Assembly: GCF_001667015.1 (NCBI RefSeq)
Contig: NZ_LZIS01000158.1
Span: 1-46,573, forward strand
From: Mycobacterium sp. E3198
GTDB lineage: Bacteria > Actinomycetota > Actinomycetes > Mycobacteriales > Mycobacteriaceae
Reading direction: 5' to 3'
Length of the DNA: 46,573 nucleotides
The notes below the pieces were generated by a model, which was given only the letters and a program-made list of their open reading frames with translations, was not told the origin of the DNA and did no database searches. Numbering within the stretch: position 1 is the stretch's first letter; each line of letters opens with the position of its first letter. Positions 1-9,634 of the stretch are shown piece after piece. The translations under genes and the position numbers were made by a program.

Positions 1-62
1 GGTTCGCATCTGCCGCCGGTGTGGCTACCGTGAACACCGTGAGCTGTAACCGGGTCGGCCCA

Positions 63-2183
63 CTAATCCGTCAGCGCGTCCACGTGGTAGCGGCTCGCGG
101 TCCAGGGCGGGGTGCCTGGGATCGGCGTGAGCGCGACGGTGACGCGGTCCTTACCCGCGGTGAGCGACCCGGGCACCAGGTAGCTGTCGTCGAGCCAGCG
201 GTGAAAGGCGTTGCTGCGGGGCTGCAGCCAGAGCCCGGCGGGGGTGCCGTCAATGGCAACATCCGCCGCTTGATAGCCCCTCGCCTGGTCCGACGTGCGC
301 CGCAGCACGACGCCGCGGTTGTCCGGGGCGATTGAGACGTCGAAGCTGATGGGTGCGCCGGTGGCGCGCACCAACCCGACGACGGGGCGGGTGTCGTCGT
401 TGCCCTCGTACTGGCTGAGCAGCAGCTGATCGGTGGCGTCGTCGTCGCGGTAGCCGTGCAGCAGCCAGCTGACCGGATCGCCGGCGTAGACGTCGTCGCC
501 GGGCGCGATGCTGTCGTCCGGGTGCGTGTAGAGGAATGCGGTCGAGCTGTAGTCGGGCTGGACCATGTCGCGTTTACCGTGCTCGATGCCGAACCTGAGC
601 GCCGAGTGGTAATCGATGGCTTCGGCGAGCATGAGGCGATAGGCGGCGACGCAGTAGTCCGCGCAGCCGCCGGTAGCCGTGCGCTGGTCGGGTTGTCCGG
701 TCAGCGGGGCGCTGAAGTGCTTGCCGTTCTTGAAATACCAGCCGCCCTCGTAGAAGTCCTCGGTGCCGGTCCCGTACCACTGCGGCGACAGGGCAGCGTC
801 GGTGTACACCCGTTCGGCTCCCTCCAGAAAATAAGGGGCGTCGTCGCTGAACGACGTTTTGATCCGGGAACCGCGGATGGTGTGGCTGACGCCGACGAAC
901 TTGCCGTGACCGCGCTCATCGGCGAACAACCAGTCCTGGCCCGGGGCGGTCGGCCCGGCGTGTGAGCGCGCGGTGAAGTAACCGGCGCGGCCGCTGGCCA
1001 GTGCGGGCGCCCACTGCGGGTCGGTTGTGGTCATGACGTCGCTGTCGATGGGCGGCGCGGGGTCTCCGGTCGTGTTGACCAGCGTGACGCGGGCGGTGCG
1101 GGCGAAAGGCATTGGCCACCATGCCGATAGCGACAGCGACCCGTCGGGTTGCGGAGTCGTGGCGAACATCAGCGACCGCACGTCGTTGGCGCCGAGCCCG
1201 GCGCCGAAGAATTCCCCGAGTGGCGCGTCGACCGTGGTTTGGCCGTCGAACTCGATCTGAAGCCGCAACCCGCTCAGCAGCGGATCCGCCGGTTCGGGCA
1301 GGTGCAGGCGCAGCGCCGAGATGGTGCCCGGGCCGGCGGGTTCGGCGAGCGTCGCGCCCGCGCCGGCGGGCACCTCGACGACCCGATTGGTGTGCGCCGC
1401 TTCCGGGGTCGCCGGTTTGGGGTCGCTGGTGCCCGCGGCGCGGAAGGCGTCGACGACGTCGAGCGCGGGATCGGTGGGCGAGAACGTGGTGACGCCGTCG
1501 GCGGTGGAAAACTTGCGGTAGTCGACGTGGTAGTACTCCAGGTGCGATGCGACGCTGATGCGCATCGACCGCCGGTAGGGCATCGGCACCTTGATGTACA
1601 CGCCGCCCGGCGACTGCGCGGCGTTGGCAACCAGCGGCCACACGAATGGCGCGCCCATCGCGCCGTCGACCAACGATTGCAGCGGTGTGTCCACCACCGT
1701 CTGGCCGTCCAACTCGATGCGGATCGCCCCGATCGCCCGCACATTGCCGCCGTCGCGGGTGAACCAGATCGAATCCACCTCTCCGGCACCGCGATCCTCG
1801 GCGATCACGCAGCCCGCCCCGCCGGACGCCAGGCACCCGCCGCTGCCGTTCTTGTTGCCGGTGGAGATGTCGAAGTCACCACCGCTTCGATCGAAGCTCG
1901 ACACCTCCAGGCTTTGTGTGTCTGTGCTCAGATACGGCAACAGATCCAATCGGCGGTAGACGTCCCAGCCGACCGCCCGTTCGGCGGGCGCCGTGACGAC
2001 GGGTTCGGCCGACGCCGTGGCGGCGACGCAGCCGATCGACGACAGCAGCGCCGCGATCACCACTGCCAGCGCCCTAACCGGGCCGCTTCTGCCGCGCGAG
2101 CGGTCGCAAAAGCCCCTTTTCGCGCGGCGTGTCGGGGGCTTTTGTGTCTGCTCGCGCAGGAAACCGCTGTCCCACAAGCCCAT
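63..2183 (-). CDS. DUF2961 (GH172-like) secreted hydrolase
   Basis: The product is about 706 aa from the ATG at 2183. It carries the DUF2961 hallmark YGTGTEDFYEGGWYF near residue 469. DUF2961 contains the GH172 enzymes, which include D-arabinofuranosidases acting on arabinan, so a role in turnover of mycobacterial arabinogalactan or lipoarabinomannan is plausible but inferred. A hydrophobic segment (ALAVVIAALLSSIGC) followed by ATASA-E suggests export; SIGC is a weak lipobox. The start is uncertain. The open frame continues to 2306, but that would overlap the divergent gene at 2294, and the stretch between 2183 and the signal segment is occupied by an inverted repeat (2094-2157). A GTG at 2063 or 2060 is possible but would give a signal peptide without a basic n-region. 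The gene runs toward the window edge and is complete. Confidence 0.8.
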   Translation of the reverse strand: MGLWDSGFLREQTQKPPTRRAKRGFCDRSRGRSGPVRALAVVIAALLSSIGCVAATASAEPVVTAPAERAVGWDVYRRLDLLPYLSTDTQSLEVSSFDRSGGDFDISTGNKNGSGGCLASGGAGCVIAEDRGAGEVDSIWFTRDGGNVRAIGAIRIELDGQTVVDTPLQSLVDGAMGAPFVWPLVANAAQSPGGVYIKVPMPYRRSMRISVASHLEYYHVDYRKFSTADGVTTFSPTDPALDVVDAFRAAGTSDPKPATPEAAHTNRVVEVPAGAGATLAEPAGPGTISALRLHLPEPADPLLSGLRLQIEFDGQTTVDAPLGEFFGAGLGANDVRSLMFATTPQPDGSLSLSAWWPMPFARTARVTLVNTTGDPAPPIDSDVMTTTDPQWAPALASGRAGYFTARSHAGPTAPGQDWLFADERGHGKFVGVSHTIRGSRIKTSFSDDAPYFLEGAERVYTDAALSPQWYGTGTEDFYEGGWYFKNGKHFSAPLTGQPDQRTATGGCADYCVAAYRLMLAEAIDYHSALRFGIEHGKRDMVQPDYSSTAFLYTHPDDSIAPGDDVYAGDPVSWLLHGYRDDDATDQLLLSQYEGNDDTRPVVGLVRATGAPISFDVSIAPDNRGVVLRRTSDQARGYQAADVAIDGTPAGLWLQPRSNAFHRWLDDSYLVPGSLTAGKDRVTVALTPIPGTPPWTASRYHVDALTD
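2094..2157. repeat. Imperfect 23-bp inverted repeat with AAAAGCCCC core
   Basis: Arms 2094-2116 and 2135-2157 are complementary at 20 of 23 positions with an 18-nt loop. The arms end in AAAAGCCCC / GGGGCTTTT on the loop side and GCGCGAGC / GCTCGCGC on the outside. It lies between the divergent DUF2961 gene and the DinB-like gene, inside the N-terminal extension of the DUF2961 frame. It looks like the dispersed intergenic palindromes seen in mycobacterial genomes (from memory, not searched). Confidence 0.7.
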
Positions 2184-2293
2184 TTGACTGGGCACTCTAT
2201 GCCTTGTCGGCTCTGCCCGTCCCGGCGGCGGCTTGCGCATCGACGTCGCGCGTATAGGTTGAGTGTGTCTGGGCAGAGAGACCGGGTAAATCG

Positions 2294-2839
2294 ATGAACG
2301 ACTCAACGGACACGGTAAGGGCGGATTTGGCGTGGGTTGCCGCCGATTTCGCCTGTCTGCTCGGTTCGGCTCGCGCGGATGAGCTAGACGCCCCGAGCGT
2401 CGGAACCCGTTGGACTAACAGACAACTGCTGTTCCACATGCTGTTGGGCCAGCGGATCACACGGATGGTCATCGTCATCATGGGCGGCTTCTCCCATCTG
2501 CCACCCGGAGCGTCTCGAGGCTTTAGCCGCACCCTGACTGCGGCCACCCGCCCGTACAACGAGCTCAACTGGTTTGGTGGTGTCGTCGGCGGACGCATCA
2601 ACAGCGTCGCGTCGATGCGGCGACAGATGGACCGGGTGACGCGCGCCATCCTGAACTGGTATGACCAAGCCGATACGCAGGCCCTGCACCGTGGAATGAC
2701 CGTCCCCGCGTCCTGGGACCCTTACTTCACACCGTGGATGGACCGCGCCGACCTGCTCCAATGGGCGCCCAGACATTATCGCCACCATCGCCGGCAGCTC
2801 TCGCTGCGTCGGCACGACCCAGGGGTCCCCGATGAGTGA
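2294..2839 (+). CDS. DinB-like (YfiT/DinB fold) protein
   Basis: The product is 181 aa and resembles the DinB-like four-helix superfamily, whose members often bind a metal through three histidines. Candidate ligands are the His in LLFHMLLGQR near residue 48 and the histidines of the C-terminal segment PRHYRHHRRQL. Some mycobacterial members are thiol-dependent (mycothiol or bacillithiol) transferases; nothing here settles the reaction. The start ATG follows a GGGCAGAGAGACCGGG stretch. Its stop codon overlaps the next gene's start by 8 bp (2832-2839), so the two are almost certainly co-transcribed and translationally coupled. Confidence 0.7.
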   Translation: MNDSTDTVRADLAWVAADFACLLGSARADELDAPSVGTRWTNRQLLFHMLLGQRITRMVIVIMGGFSHLPPGASRGFSRTLTAATRPYNELNWFGGVVGGRINSVASMRRQMDRVTRAILNWYDQADTQALHRGMTVPASWDPYFTPWMDRADLLQWAPRHYRHHRRQLSLRRHDPGVPDE

Positions 2840-3527
2840 CAGGGCGCACCGCGGGCCTGATCCCCGAACGGCGGGCCTGGCCCCGCGTCAAGCAGCCGGT
2901 GTCTATGACCGAATCGGGCGGCTTCAAGACACCCAGGTGGTTTTCGAGGGACCGGCGCTGGCGCGGCTGACCGCCGACGGCCGACTTTCCGAAGCCCGCA
3001 ATGTGGTCGAGATAGGTTGTGGGACAGGTCGATTCGCACGCGACCTGCTCATCAACGTATGCGGTCTGCACTGCCGCTATGTCGGGCTCGACGTGAGCCC
3101 GCGGATGTGCCGGATCGCGACCGCCAGGCTGGCGGCATGGTCTGCCCGGGCCCGCGTGATGCACTGGGACGGCACCCTCCCGCTGCCCCTGCCGCCGGCT
3201 GCGGCTGATCGCGTCGTGGCGGCGTTCGTCGTGGATCTACTAGCCACCGACTACGCCCGACAGCTGCTGGCCGACACGCACCGGGTCCTCGCGCCCGGGG
3301 GCCTGTTGTGCCTCACGAGCCTCGTCCAGGGCACCACGAGAGCCAGTCGTGCCTTCTCTTCGGCGTGGAGCGTCGTGGCCCGACGAGCACCGACCCTGCT
3401 GGGTGGGTGCCGTCCCGTCGTGCTGGCGGACCTGATTGATACCGCGTGTTGGGCCGTCCACACCGACATCACGCTGACCGCACGGGGTTTCCCCGCCGGC
3501 GTCCTGGTCGCGGAACGCCGGGAGTGA
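2832..3527 (+). CDS. Class I SAM-dependent methyltransferase
   Basis: The product is 231 aa. Motif I is VVEIGCGTGRFARDLL (about residues 57-72), followed by an acidic GLDVSPRM segment, and the post-motif LAPGGLLCLTSL is typical of the Rossmann-like methyltransferase fold. The substrate cannot be read from the sequence. The start overlaps the end of the DinB-like gene and the following SRPBCC gene begins 10 bp after the stop, so the three form one transcription unit. DinB-like, methyltransferase and SRPBCC genes together suggest small-molecule modification; this is inference only. Confidence 0.85.
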   Translation: MSDRAHRGPDPRTAGLAPRQAAGVYDRIGRLQDTQVVFEGPALARLTADGRLSEARNVVEIGCGTGRFARDLLINVCGLHCRYVGLDVSPRMCRIATARLAAWSARARVMHWDGTLPLPLPPAAADRVVAAFVVDLLATDYARQLLADTHRVLAPGGLLCLTSLVQGTTRASRAFSSAWSVVARRAPTLLGGCRPVVLADLIDTACWAVHTDITLTARGFPAGVLVAERRE

Positions 3528-3536
3528 GGGGCAACG

Positions 3537-3989
3537 ATGGTGAGCCAATTCGAGGTGTCCGCGTCGATCGAGATCGCCGCGCCCGCTTCCCGGATCTTCG
3601 CCGTCCTCGCCGACCCGAGGCGGCACGTCGAAATCGACGGCTCGCACATGCTGCGACGCTGCCTCGACGGGCCCGACCGCTTGCGCCTCGGTTCGACGTT
3701 CGTCGTGGCAATGCGGTTGTGGGGCGTTCCGTACCGGGTGCGCAACCGGGTGGTCGAGTTCGAGGACGACCGCTTGATCGCCTGGCGTCACTTCGAACCG
3801 CAGCGGTGGCGGTTTCAACTGGAGCCCACCCAATCCGGCACCCGAGTCACCGAAACCTTCGATTACAGCTATTGGCATCCCGTCGGCCGCCGCCTCTTGG
3901 TGGTGCTGGGCTGGCCCCGACGGAACAAGCCCGCCATCACCCAGACACTCGACCTACTCGCAACCGCGGTCCAGACCGACCCCGCCTAA
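3537..3989 (+). CDS. SRPBCC (START-like) family protein
   Basis: The product is 150 aa with the pattern of the polyketide cyclase/dehydrase group: an N-terminal strand ASIEIAAPASRIFAVLADPRRH, then alternating strands (FVVAMRLWGVPYRVRNRVVEF, LIAWRHFEP) and a C-terminal helix rich in leucine. These proteins bind hydrophobic ligands in a helix-grip cavity. The ATG is preceded by GAGGGGCAACG, a good ribosome binding site. It is the last gene of a three-gene run and converges on the PPE-protease gene, whose stop lies 4 bp away. Confidence 0.8.
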   Translation: MVSQFEVSASIEIAAPASRIFAVLADPRRHVEIDGSHMLRRCLDGPDRLRLGSTFVVAMRLWGVPYRVRNRVVEFEDDRLIAWRHFEPQRWRFQLEPTQSGTRVTETFDYSYWHPVGRRLLVVLGWPRRNKPAITQTLDLLATAVQTDPA

Positions 3990-3993
3990 CAGC

Positions 3994-5571
3994 TCACTGG
4001 TAGAAGGTCGTCGTCCCGACCCCGCCGGGGCTGTAGGAGACGTACACCGGATGCGCGAGGAAGGGCAGCGCCCCGGTGTTCATGATGTACGGCGACGGCG
4101 TCGGGAAGTACGTCCCGTCGTAGATGTAGGAGTACAGCAGCGCGCCGTTGGGGGCATAGACGTACACGGCCGTGCCCGGCACCGCGTTGAGACCCGACGG
4201 GATGGTTCCCGAGACGCCGCCGGAATCGATGACCGAGTTGACCGAATACTGAGGGCCCAACCAGCCCAGCGGGCCCGTGCTGATCCCAAGGGTGGCGATC
4301 GGAGACCCGGAGAACGTGGCGATGGGGTTCAGGTTCGTCGGCGGCGCGCCGAACTGCAGGTAGGGATGCTGCCCGGTTTCGTTGATCAGCAGGCCCGAGT
4401 TGTAGGGCGTCGGCAATGCCTGAGTGGGGATGCTCGGGCCTGGGCCCCCGGCGTTCGGGCCGACTCCCAACACGCCGCTCGCACCGTCTGGAGCGAAGTA
4501 GGACTGGAACGTCAGGCCGTGGTTCATCGCCGCCGAGATGGAGGCCGGCCACGCGAAGAGTTCGATGTTGACGGGCGTCCTCGAGGTGACGAGTCCGCCG
4601 CCGAAATTCACCGGCGCGTTATACGTCGCGTACAGATAGTTGATTCCGCCGCTGTAACCGCCGATGCCGAAACCGGCGGGCAAGCCCAGCTGAAGGGTTC
4701 CCAGTAATCCCCCGGCGTTTTGGAACGGGATGACCAGCCCGGTGGACCCGGTGTCGACCAGCAACGGCACCGGCGCCCCGCCGCCGACGGAGGCGTTCAC
4801 CAACGGCTCCGCGCCGCCGTAGAGGGTCAGCGGAGCGGTTGCCGTCCCGCCGCTCACGGTGCCGCCGAGGCCTACCGCCGGAGCGGTGGCGATCAGCGGG
4901 CGCCCGATCAGAAACTCGGTGGGCCCGTTGATCGCGGCGATGGCGTACTTTTCGACGGTGGCGAGGGGGTCGCTGGCCGCCGGGCTCACTGAATTCAATG
5001 CTGCCGCAACGGGAGTGGCGTTGATCGCCGCGGATGCCTGGGCGGGCAGGCCCCGCAGCGCGGCCGACCATGACGTGAGTTGCGACGCCGCTGCCGAAAC
5101 ACCGCCGTGGTAGTCGACCATCGCGGCGACATCCATGGCCCACATCTGCTCGTAGTCAGATTCGGCGGCGGCGATCGCGGGCGCGTTCTGCCCGAACAGA
5201 TTTGAGACGACGAGCTGCACCAGCTCGTTGCGGTTGGCGCTCACCAACGCGGGATGCACGGTGGCGACGACGGCGGATTCGAACGCGGTGGCGATCGTCT
5301 CGGCTTGCGCAGCAGCCGATTGTGCCTGCGTCGCAGCGGCGCTCAGCACCCCGGCGTATTGCGCTGCGGTCGACAGCATCGCCGTCGAGGCGGTCCCCTG
5401 CCAGGCCTCGCCGGCCAAACCGGAGGTGATCGACGAAAACGTCTGCGCCGCTGAGCCTAACTCCGCGGCCAACCCGTCCCACGCCGTCGCGGCGGCCAGC
5501 ATCGGCGCCGAGCCCGCGCCCGCGTACATGAGCGTCGAATTGATCTCTGGCGGTAAGAGCAAAAAGCTCAT
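3994..5571 (-). CDS. PPE protein fused to PecA-like aspartic protease
   Basis: The product is 525 aa from MSFLLLPPE; the start is supported by a GGAGGGGAAGGA ribosome binding site, and the longer frame to 5616 adds 15 unlikely residues. Residues 1 to about 180 form a PPE domain: PPE at 7-9, the WQG (WxG) turn near 57, and the [11 protein letters not shown] block. A linker of about 60 residues leads to a retropepsin/pepsin-like domain with both active-site motifs, LVDTGSTG (Asp273) and VIDSGGVSG (Asp449). The known mycobacterial proteases of this type (PecA, PecB and PecC of M. marinum; PE_PGRS35) carry a PE domain, so a PPE carrier is unusual. Export through an ESX system is expected. No PE partner gene is adjacent. 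The paralogue at 7089-8723 has the same architecture. Confidence 0.9.
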   Translation of the reverse strand: MSFLLLPPEINSTLMYAGAGSAPMLAAATAWDGLAAELGSAAQTFSSITSGLAGEAWQGTASTAMLSTAAQYAGVLSAAATQAQSAAAQAETIATAFESAVVATVHPALVSANRNELVQLVVSNLFGQNAPAIAAAESDYEQMWAMDVAAMVDYHGGVSAAASQLTSWSAALRGLPAQASAAINATPVAAALNSVSPAASDPLATVEKYAIAAINGPTEFLIGRPLIATAPAVGLGGTVSGGTATAPLTLYGGAEPLVNASVGGGAPVPLLVDTGSTGLVIPFQNAGGLLGTLQLGLPAGFGIGGYSGGINYLYATYNAPVNFGGGLVTSRTPVNIELFAWPASISAAMNHGLTFQSYFAPDGASGVLGVGPNAGGPGPSIPTQALPTPYNSGLLINETGQHPYLQFGAPPTNLNPIATFSGSPIATLGISTGPLGWLGPQYSVNSVIDSGGVSGTIPSGLNAVPGTAVYVYAPNGALLYSYIYDGTYFPTPSPYIMNTGALPFLAHPVYVSYSPGGVGTTTFYQ

Positions 5572-6164
5572 CCCCGAGTTCCTTCCCCTCCGCGCAGGCC
5601 TCGACCGGTACAGCAAACATTAGGAAAAGGCCGGGGCGCGGACCTGAAAATGCGGCTTCCCGCCAACGGAATTCGTGCCTCGCGGCCCCGGCGTCCACGC
5701 GAACGCCTGTGCGGGCAGCACTTTGGGCTGCGCGCCGTAGCGGGGCCCGTGGCGTAACCGCCCCGTCCGGCCGAGGCGATAGCCGGCGTACCGGACGGCA
5801 GCGGTGCCAAGTTGAGTGGTGTCCTCCGCTGGGGCCGTCCGACCGGAGCCGGCGAGCGTCGTGGGCGCGGTCTCGGCCGGGGCGCCGTCACCAAAGACGA
5901 TCGAGACAAACAACGGAGTCGTGTCCCGGAGATAGGGACACACAACGGGGTGAAAGCGAATTGTGGCCGCGCGTTCATTCGGTCGGGCCCGTGTTGAGGG
6001 CGCCGAATTGGGAGGACCGCCAGGTCCCTGCCGGGCATTCGATGCCAACTGACAGGGATTTTACGGTTTCGTCAATGGTTACCAGGGAAGCCTGAAGACG
6101 CACCATCCGGTGCGACCGAAATCAGGAGTTATCACCCACGGTAAAGCGGAAACGGAACCCTCTC
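5572..6164. other. 593-bp gene-free stretch between PPE-protease and DUF732 gene
   Basis: No convincing gene is present. Open frames on both strands here are Arg/Pro/Gly-rich and lack family resemblance. The stretch holds an operator-like inverted repeat (5921-5941) and a small perfect hairpin (CGCACC, loop ATCC, GGTGCG, 6099-6114). Promoters for the divergent genes at 5571 (minus) and 6165 (plus) must lie here, but I cannot place a clear -35/-10 pair. Confidence 0.6.
5921..5941. promoter_or_regulatory. Inverted repeat GTGTCCC-N7-GGGACAC
   Basis: Perfect 7-bp arms (5921-5927 and 5935-5941) are separated by 7 bp, the geometry of a dimeric repressor site. It lies between two divergent secreted-protein genes, 350 bp from one start and 224 bp from the other. 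Its role as an operator is inference. Confidence 0.35.
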
Positions 6165-7010
6165 ATGTTCACCGGCATCACCAGCCACTCCGGCGCCGTC
6201 GTTGCCACAATCGCGGTGCTGACCGGCGCCGCATTTTTGCGTTGCAGCGCCGCAGCGGCAGACACAAATCAAGACGACAAGTTCCTGGCACTGCTCGAAA
6301 GCGAGAATATCCCCGCCGTCCGGAATGTGCCGAGCCTCATCGCCACGGCGCATATCGACTGTCGCAAACTCAGTAACGGCATGCCGGTGGGCCAATTGGT
6401 GGACGAGAAAATCATCGAGGCGTACGGCGCCGACCCGATCGAGCGGCAATACCCGGTCGACCGCCTCGCCCGGACGATGGCGCGATTCATCGCGGCGGCG
6501 GTCGGGGCGTATTGCCCCGGGGAGCAAGGCAAGTTGGCTCCCCTGATGGCTGATCCCACGCCGGGTTTGAGGCAGCCCGCCGATCCAGTTGCCTACACAA
6601 GGCACCCGGCCGCCTTGGCGAGTTACCGGCTGCGGGGAACGACGACCGTCGGGGTGGTGTGGCCGCAGAACCTGATGGAGGGCGGCGTTGCGGATCCGCC
6701 GCAGATTCCGGAGCCCCCGCCGCCGGTTTCGCATCTGCTGGCGCCGCGCGCACCGGTCGCGAAGCCGCCGCCACCGAAGCACCTGCCGCCTCGCCCGCAG
6801 CAGCCGCCGCCCCCACCAAAGCAGCCGCCGCCGCCTCCGGCCGCCGGTCCCCTGCCGGGCGGCGCGGGCGGCCCCGCCGGCGGCGGTGTCACCGGCGGTG
6901 GCCCTGGCGGTGGCGCTGGCGGCAACGGCGGTGGCGGTGGAGGCACCGGGAACGGGGGCGCCGGCGGCGGTGCCGACGCGGGCCCCGGCTTCGTCAGGCT
7001 CGCGCCGTGA
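6165..7010 (+). CDS. Secreted DUF732 protein with Pro- and Gly-rich tail
   Basis: The product is 281 aa. An N-terminal signal segment (VVATIAVLTGAAFLRCSAAAADT) is followed by a DUF732-like domain, residues about 33-125, with its two conserved cysteines in AHIDCRKL and GAYCPGEQ. The C-terminal part is low complexity: a proline-rich stretch (about 178-215) and a glycine-rich stretch (about 216-272). DUF732 is a mycobacterial family of small secreted proteins of unknown function; the long tail is unusual for it. The ribosome binding site is weak. It sits between the two PPE-protease genes, which raises the possibility that it is a partner or substrate, but no sequence evidence shows this. Confidence 0.75.
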   Translation: MFTGITSHSGAVVATIAVLTGAAFLRCSAAAADTNQDDKFLALLESENIPAVRNVPSLIATAHIDCRKLSNGMPVGQLVDEKIIEAYGADPIERQYPVDRLARTMARFIAAAVGAYCPGEQGKLAPLMADPTPGLRQPADPVAYTRHPAALASYRLRGTTTVGVVWPQNLMEGGVADPPQIPEPPPPVSHLLAPRAPVAKPPPPKHLPPRPQQPPPPPKQPPPPPAAGPLPGGAGGPAGGGVTGGGPGGGAGGNGGGGGGTGNGGAGGGADAGPGFVRLAP

Positions 7011-7088
7011 GATAGGAACCGACGCGACGATCGCGCCACCGATTGCCCTGGCCCACAACGTGATTGAGGCCGCGCAGGAAGCCTCAGA

Positions 7089-8723
7089 TCACGAGTAAAT
7101 GGTCGAGGTGTTTTGGTTGAAGTCGACGTACACCGGGTGCTCGGCGAAGATCATGTTCCCGGTGTTCATCAACCCACTCGTGATCGGCGTCGGGAAGTAG
7201 TCCTGGTTGTAAACGAACGAATACAGGTCCTTGCCGTTGGCGGAGACCACAATTGTGTCTCCCGGCTGCGCGTTCAGACTCGCCGGAAGGGTTCCTTCCA
7301 CGCCACCGGAATCGACGATCGATCCGACATTTGAGTACGACGTGGTAGTCATGCCGTGAGTGATCGCAACGTCCAGGCCGGCATTTGGAATCGGCGATCC
7401 AGTGATTGTCGTCAACGTTGGAGTGTTTCCCAGTGTCGAGGGGCTACCGAACTGCAGATAAGGACCGGTGGGACCAGTCTGGCTGACACCCGTTTGGTTG
7501 ATCAGCAGGCCGGAGTTGAACGGCGACGACAGCGCCTGCAGCGGGATGCTCGGGCCGGGGCCGCCGGCGTTCGGGCCAACACCCAGGACGCCGGACGCGC
7601 CGTCGGTCGCGAAGAACGACTGGAACGTCAGGCCGCTGTTCATCGCGGACGAGATGGACACCGGCCAGGCGAAGAGTTCGACGTTGACGGGCGTCGGCGC
7701 GGTGACGAGGCCGCCGCCGAAATTCACCGGCGCGTTGTACGTGAGGTACGCGTAGTCCAGCCCGCCGCTGTAGCCGCCGATTCCCCCTCCGATCGGTATG
7801 CCCATCTCCAGCATTCCCAGCAGGCCGCCGACCTTCGTCATGGGGACGACGAGGCCCGTCGATCCGGTGTCCACCAGCAGCGGCATGCCGGCACCGGGGC
7901 CGACGGAGGCGTTCACCAGTGGCTCGGTCCCGCCGAAGATGGTCAGGGGGGCGGTCGCCGTGTTGCCGCCGGTGATCGTGCCACCCAGCGGCGCCGAGGC
8001 GCCGCCGCCGATGAGGGGGAAGCCGAACAACAGGGAGGTGGGCGCGTTGATGATGGCGACGGCGTAGTGCTCGGCCTGGGCGACGACGTTGGTCGCCTCG
8101 TTCTCGACGCCCCCGAGCAGCCCCACGATGGGGTTGTCGGCCGCTGGGGCGCCCGCGGCCGCGGGGCTGCCGGAGGCCGCGGCCGCCGCCTGGCCCGGCA
8201 GGCCCTGGATGGCCGACGCCCAGGACGACAGCTGGGACGCGGCGGCCGAAACCCCGCCGTGGTAGCCCACCATCGCCGACACGTCCTGGGCCCACATCTG
8301 CTCGTACTGGGCCTCCGTCGCCGCGATCGCCGGCGCGTTCTGCCCGAACAGGTTGGAGAACACCAGCTGAATCAGCTGACTGCGGTTGGCGGAGACCATC
8401 GCGGGGTGCACGGTGGCGGCCAGGGCGGATTCGAACTCGCCGGCCACCACCTGGGCCTGGACGGCGGCCGTCTGCGCCTGCGCCGACGCCGCGCTCAGCA
8501 CACCCGTGTACTGCGTCGCGGTGGACAGCATCGCCGCCGAGGCGGGCCCCTGCCAGGCGTCACCGGCCAGGCCGGCGGTGATCGAGGAGAACGACTGCGC
8601 CGCCGACCCCAATTCGGTGGCCAGCCCGTCCCACGCCGCGGACGCGGCCAGCATCGGCTCGGGGCCGGCGCCCGCATGGAGCAACGCCGAGATGATCTCT
8701 GGCGGCGACGTCAGGAAACTCAT
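7089..8723 (-). CDS. PPE protein fused to PecA-like aspartic protease (paralogue)
   Basis: The product is 544 aa starting at MSFLTSPPE, with a GGGAAGGAC-type ribosome binding site upstream; the frame to 8753 adds ten spurious residues. The PPE domain (1 to about 180) includes WQG and [14 protein letters not shown] longer Ala/Gly linker leads to the protease domain with LLVDTGSTG (Asp285) and IVDSGGVEG (Asp471), so both catalytic aspartates are intact. It closely resembles the protein at 3994-5571 throughout, indicating a local duplication. The linker and the segment around residues 410-460 differ most. The same family-level expectation applies: ESX export and surface proteolysis, with no PE partner in the window. 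Confidence 0.9.
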   Translation of the reverse strand: MSFLTSPPEIISALLHAGAGPEPMLAASAAWDGLATELGSAAQSFSSITAGLAGDAWQGPASAAMLSTATQYTGVLSAASAQAQTAAVQAQVVAGEFESALAATVHPAMVSANRSQLIQLVFSNLFGQNAPAIAATEAQYEQMWAQDVSAMVGYHGGVSAAASQLSSWASAIQGLPGQAAAAASGSPAAAGAPAADNPIVGLLGGVENEATNVVAQAEHYAVAIINAPTSLLFGFPLIGGGASAPLGGTITGGNTATAPLTIFGGTEPLVNASVGPGAGMPLLVDTGSTGLVVPMTKVGGLLGMLEMGIPIGGGIGGYSGGLDYAYLTYNAPVNFGGGLVTAPTPVNVELFAWPVSISSAMNSGLTFQSFFATDGASGVLGVGPNAGGPGPSIPLQALSSPFNSGLLINQTGVSQTGPTGPYLQFGSPSTLGNTPTLTTITGSPIPNAGLDVAITHGMTTTSYSNVGSIVDSGGVEGTLPASLNAQPGDTIVVSANGKDLYSFVYNQDYFPTPITSGLMNTGNMIFAEHPVYVDFNQNTSTIYS

Positions 8724-8921
8724 CCCCCGGTGTCCTTCCCCTCTATCCCACAACCACGTTCCATACCGGGGATGGGCAGCTCACGCCACAGGCCGGTATG
8801 CCCGACTCTAGGAAACTCCGGCTCGAAATTCTCGGTATTCACCAAACGTTTCCATGCCGCGCGGCGGCGAGCGCTCGGCCCGCATGCGTCACCGCCGCCG
8901 ACGGTATGTCAGCATTTGGAC

Positions 8922-9593
8922 ATGAATTCACGCAGCCTCGCCCGCATCGTCGGTGTTTCGGCCGTGACGGCGTGGGCGGCGCTGAGCGCGCCTTTCGCCG
9001 TCCCGGCCGCGTCGGCCGACCCCTGCACCGACGTCGCGGTGGTGTTCGCACGCGGCACCCATCAGGAGCCCGGACTCGCCAACGTCGGGCAAGCGTTCGT
9101 CGACTCGCTGACCTCACAGCTCGGCGGACGGTCCGTCAGCGCCTACGCGGTCAACTACCCGGCCAACGACGACTACCACAACAGCGCGACGGCCGGCTCC
9201 AACGACGCCAGTGCGCACATCCAGGACGTCGCCGCCGGCTGCCCCAACACGAAGATGGTTCTCGGCGGGTACTCGCAGGGCTCGACGGTGATCGATCTGG
9301 CCAGCCAGACGCTGCCCGCCCCGGTGGCCGACCGCGTCGCCGCGGTCGCCCTGTTCGGCGAGCCCACCAGCGGGTTCTCCAGCATGCTGTGGGGCGGCCA
9401 GCCGCTGCCCACGATCAGCCCGGCGCTGGTCGGCAAAACCATCAGCCTGTGCGCCCCCGACGACCCGATCTGCTCCCCGGGCGGCAACATCATGTCGCAC
9501 ATGTCCTACATCGACAACGGGATGGTCAATCAGGCGGCGACCTTCGCGGTCAACAAGCTCGGGCAGGCGCCGGCGCGGCCCCAGAACGGCTAG
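8922..9593 (+). CDS. Cutinase family protein (Culp-type)
   Basis: The product is 223 aa with a signal peptide ending near AASADPC. The cutinase fold is shown by VVFARGTHQEPG, the nucleophile in GGYSQGS (Ser118), the CAPDDPIC segment (Asp181) and His193 in MSHMSYID. Mycobacterial cutinase-like proteins are secreted esterases or phospholipases acting on lipids rather than plant cutin. The ATG at 8922 gives a compact signal peptide; a much longer open frame begins upstream but is antisense to the PPE-protease gene. A second cutinase lies at 31720-32385. Confidence 0.92.
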   Translation: MNSRSLARIVGVSAVTAWAALSAPFAVPAASADPCTDVAVVFARGTHQEPGLANVGQAFVDSLTSQLGGRSVSAYAVNYPANDDYHNSATAGSNDASAHIQDVAAGCPNTKMVLGGYSQGSTVIDLASQTLPAPVADRVAAVALFGEPTSGFSSMLWGGQPLPTISPALVGKTISLCAPDDPICSPGGNIMSHMSYIDNGMVNQAATFAVNKLGQAPARPQNG

Positions 9594-9634
9594 TTTCGTC
9601 CGGTCACGCTTCCGATAGTGCTTAGGTCGGAAGC

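Noticed and set aside
5620..6048. 142-codon minus-strand frame upstream of the first PPE-protease
   Set aside because: Composition is low-information Arg/Pro/Gly/Thr and there is no ribosome binding site or similarity.
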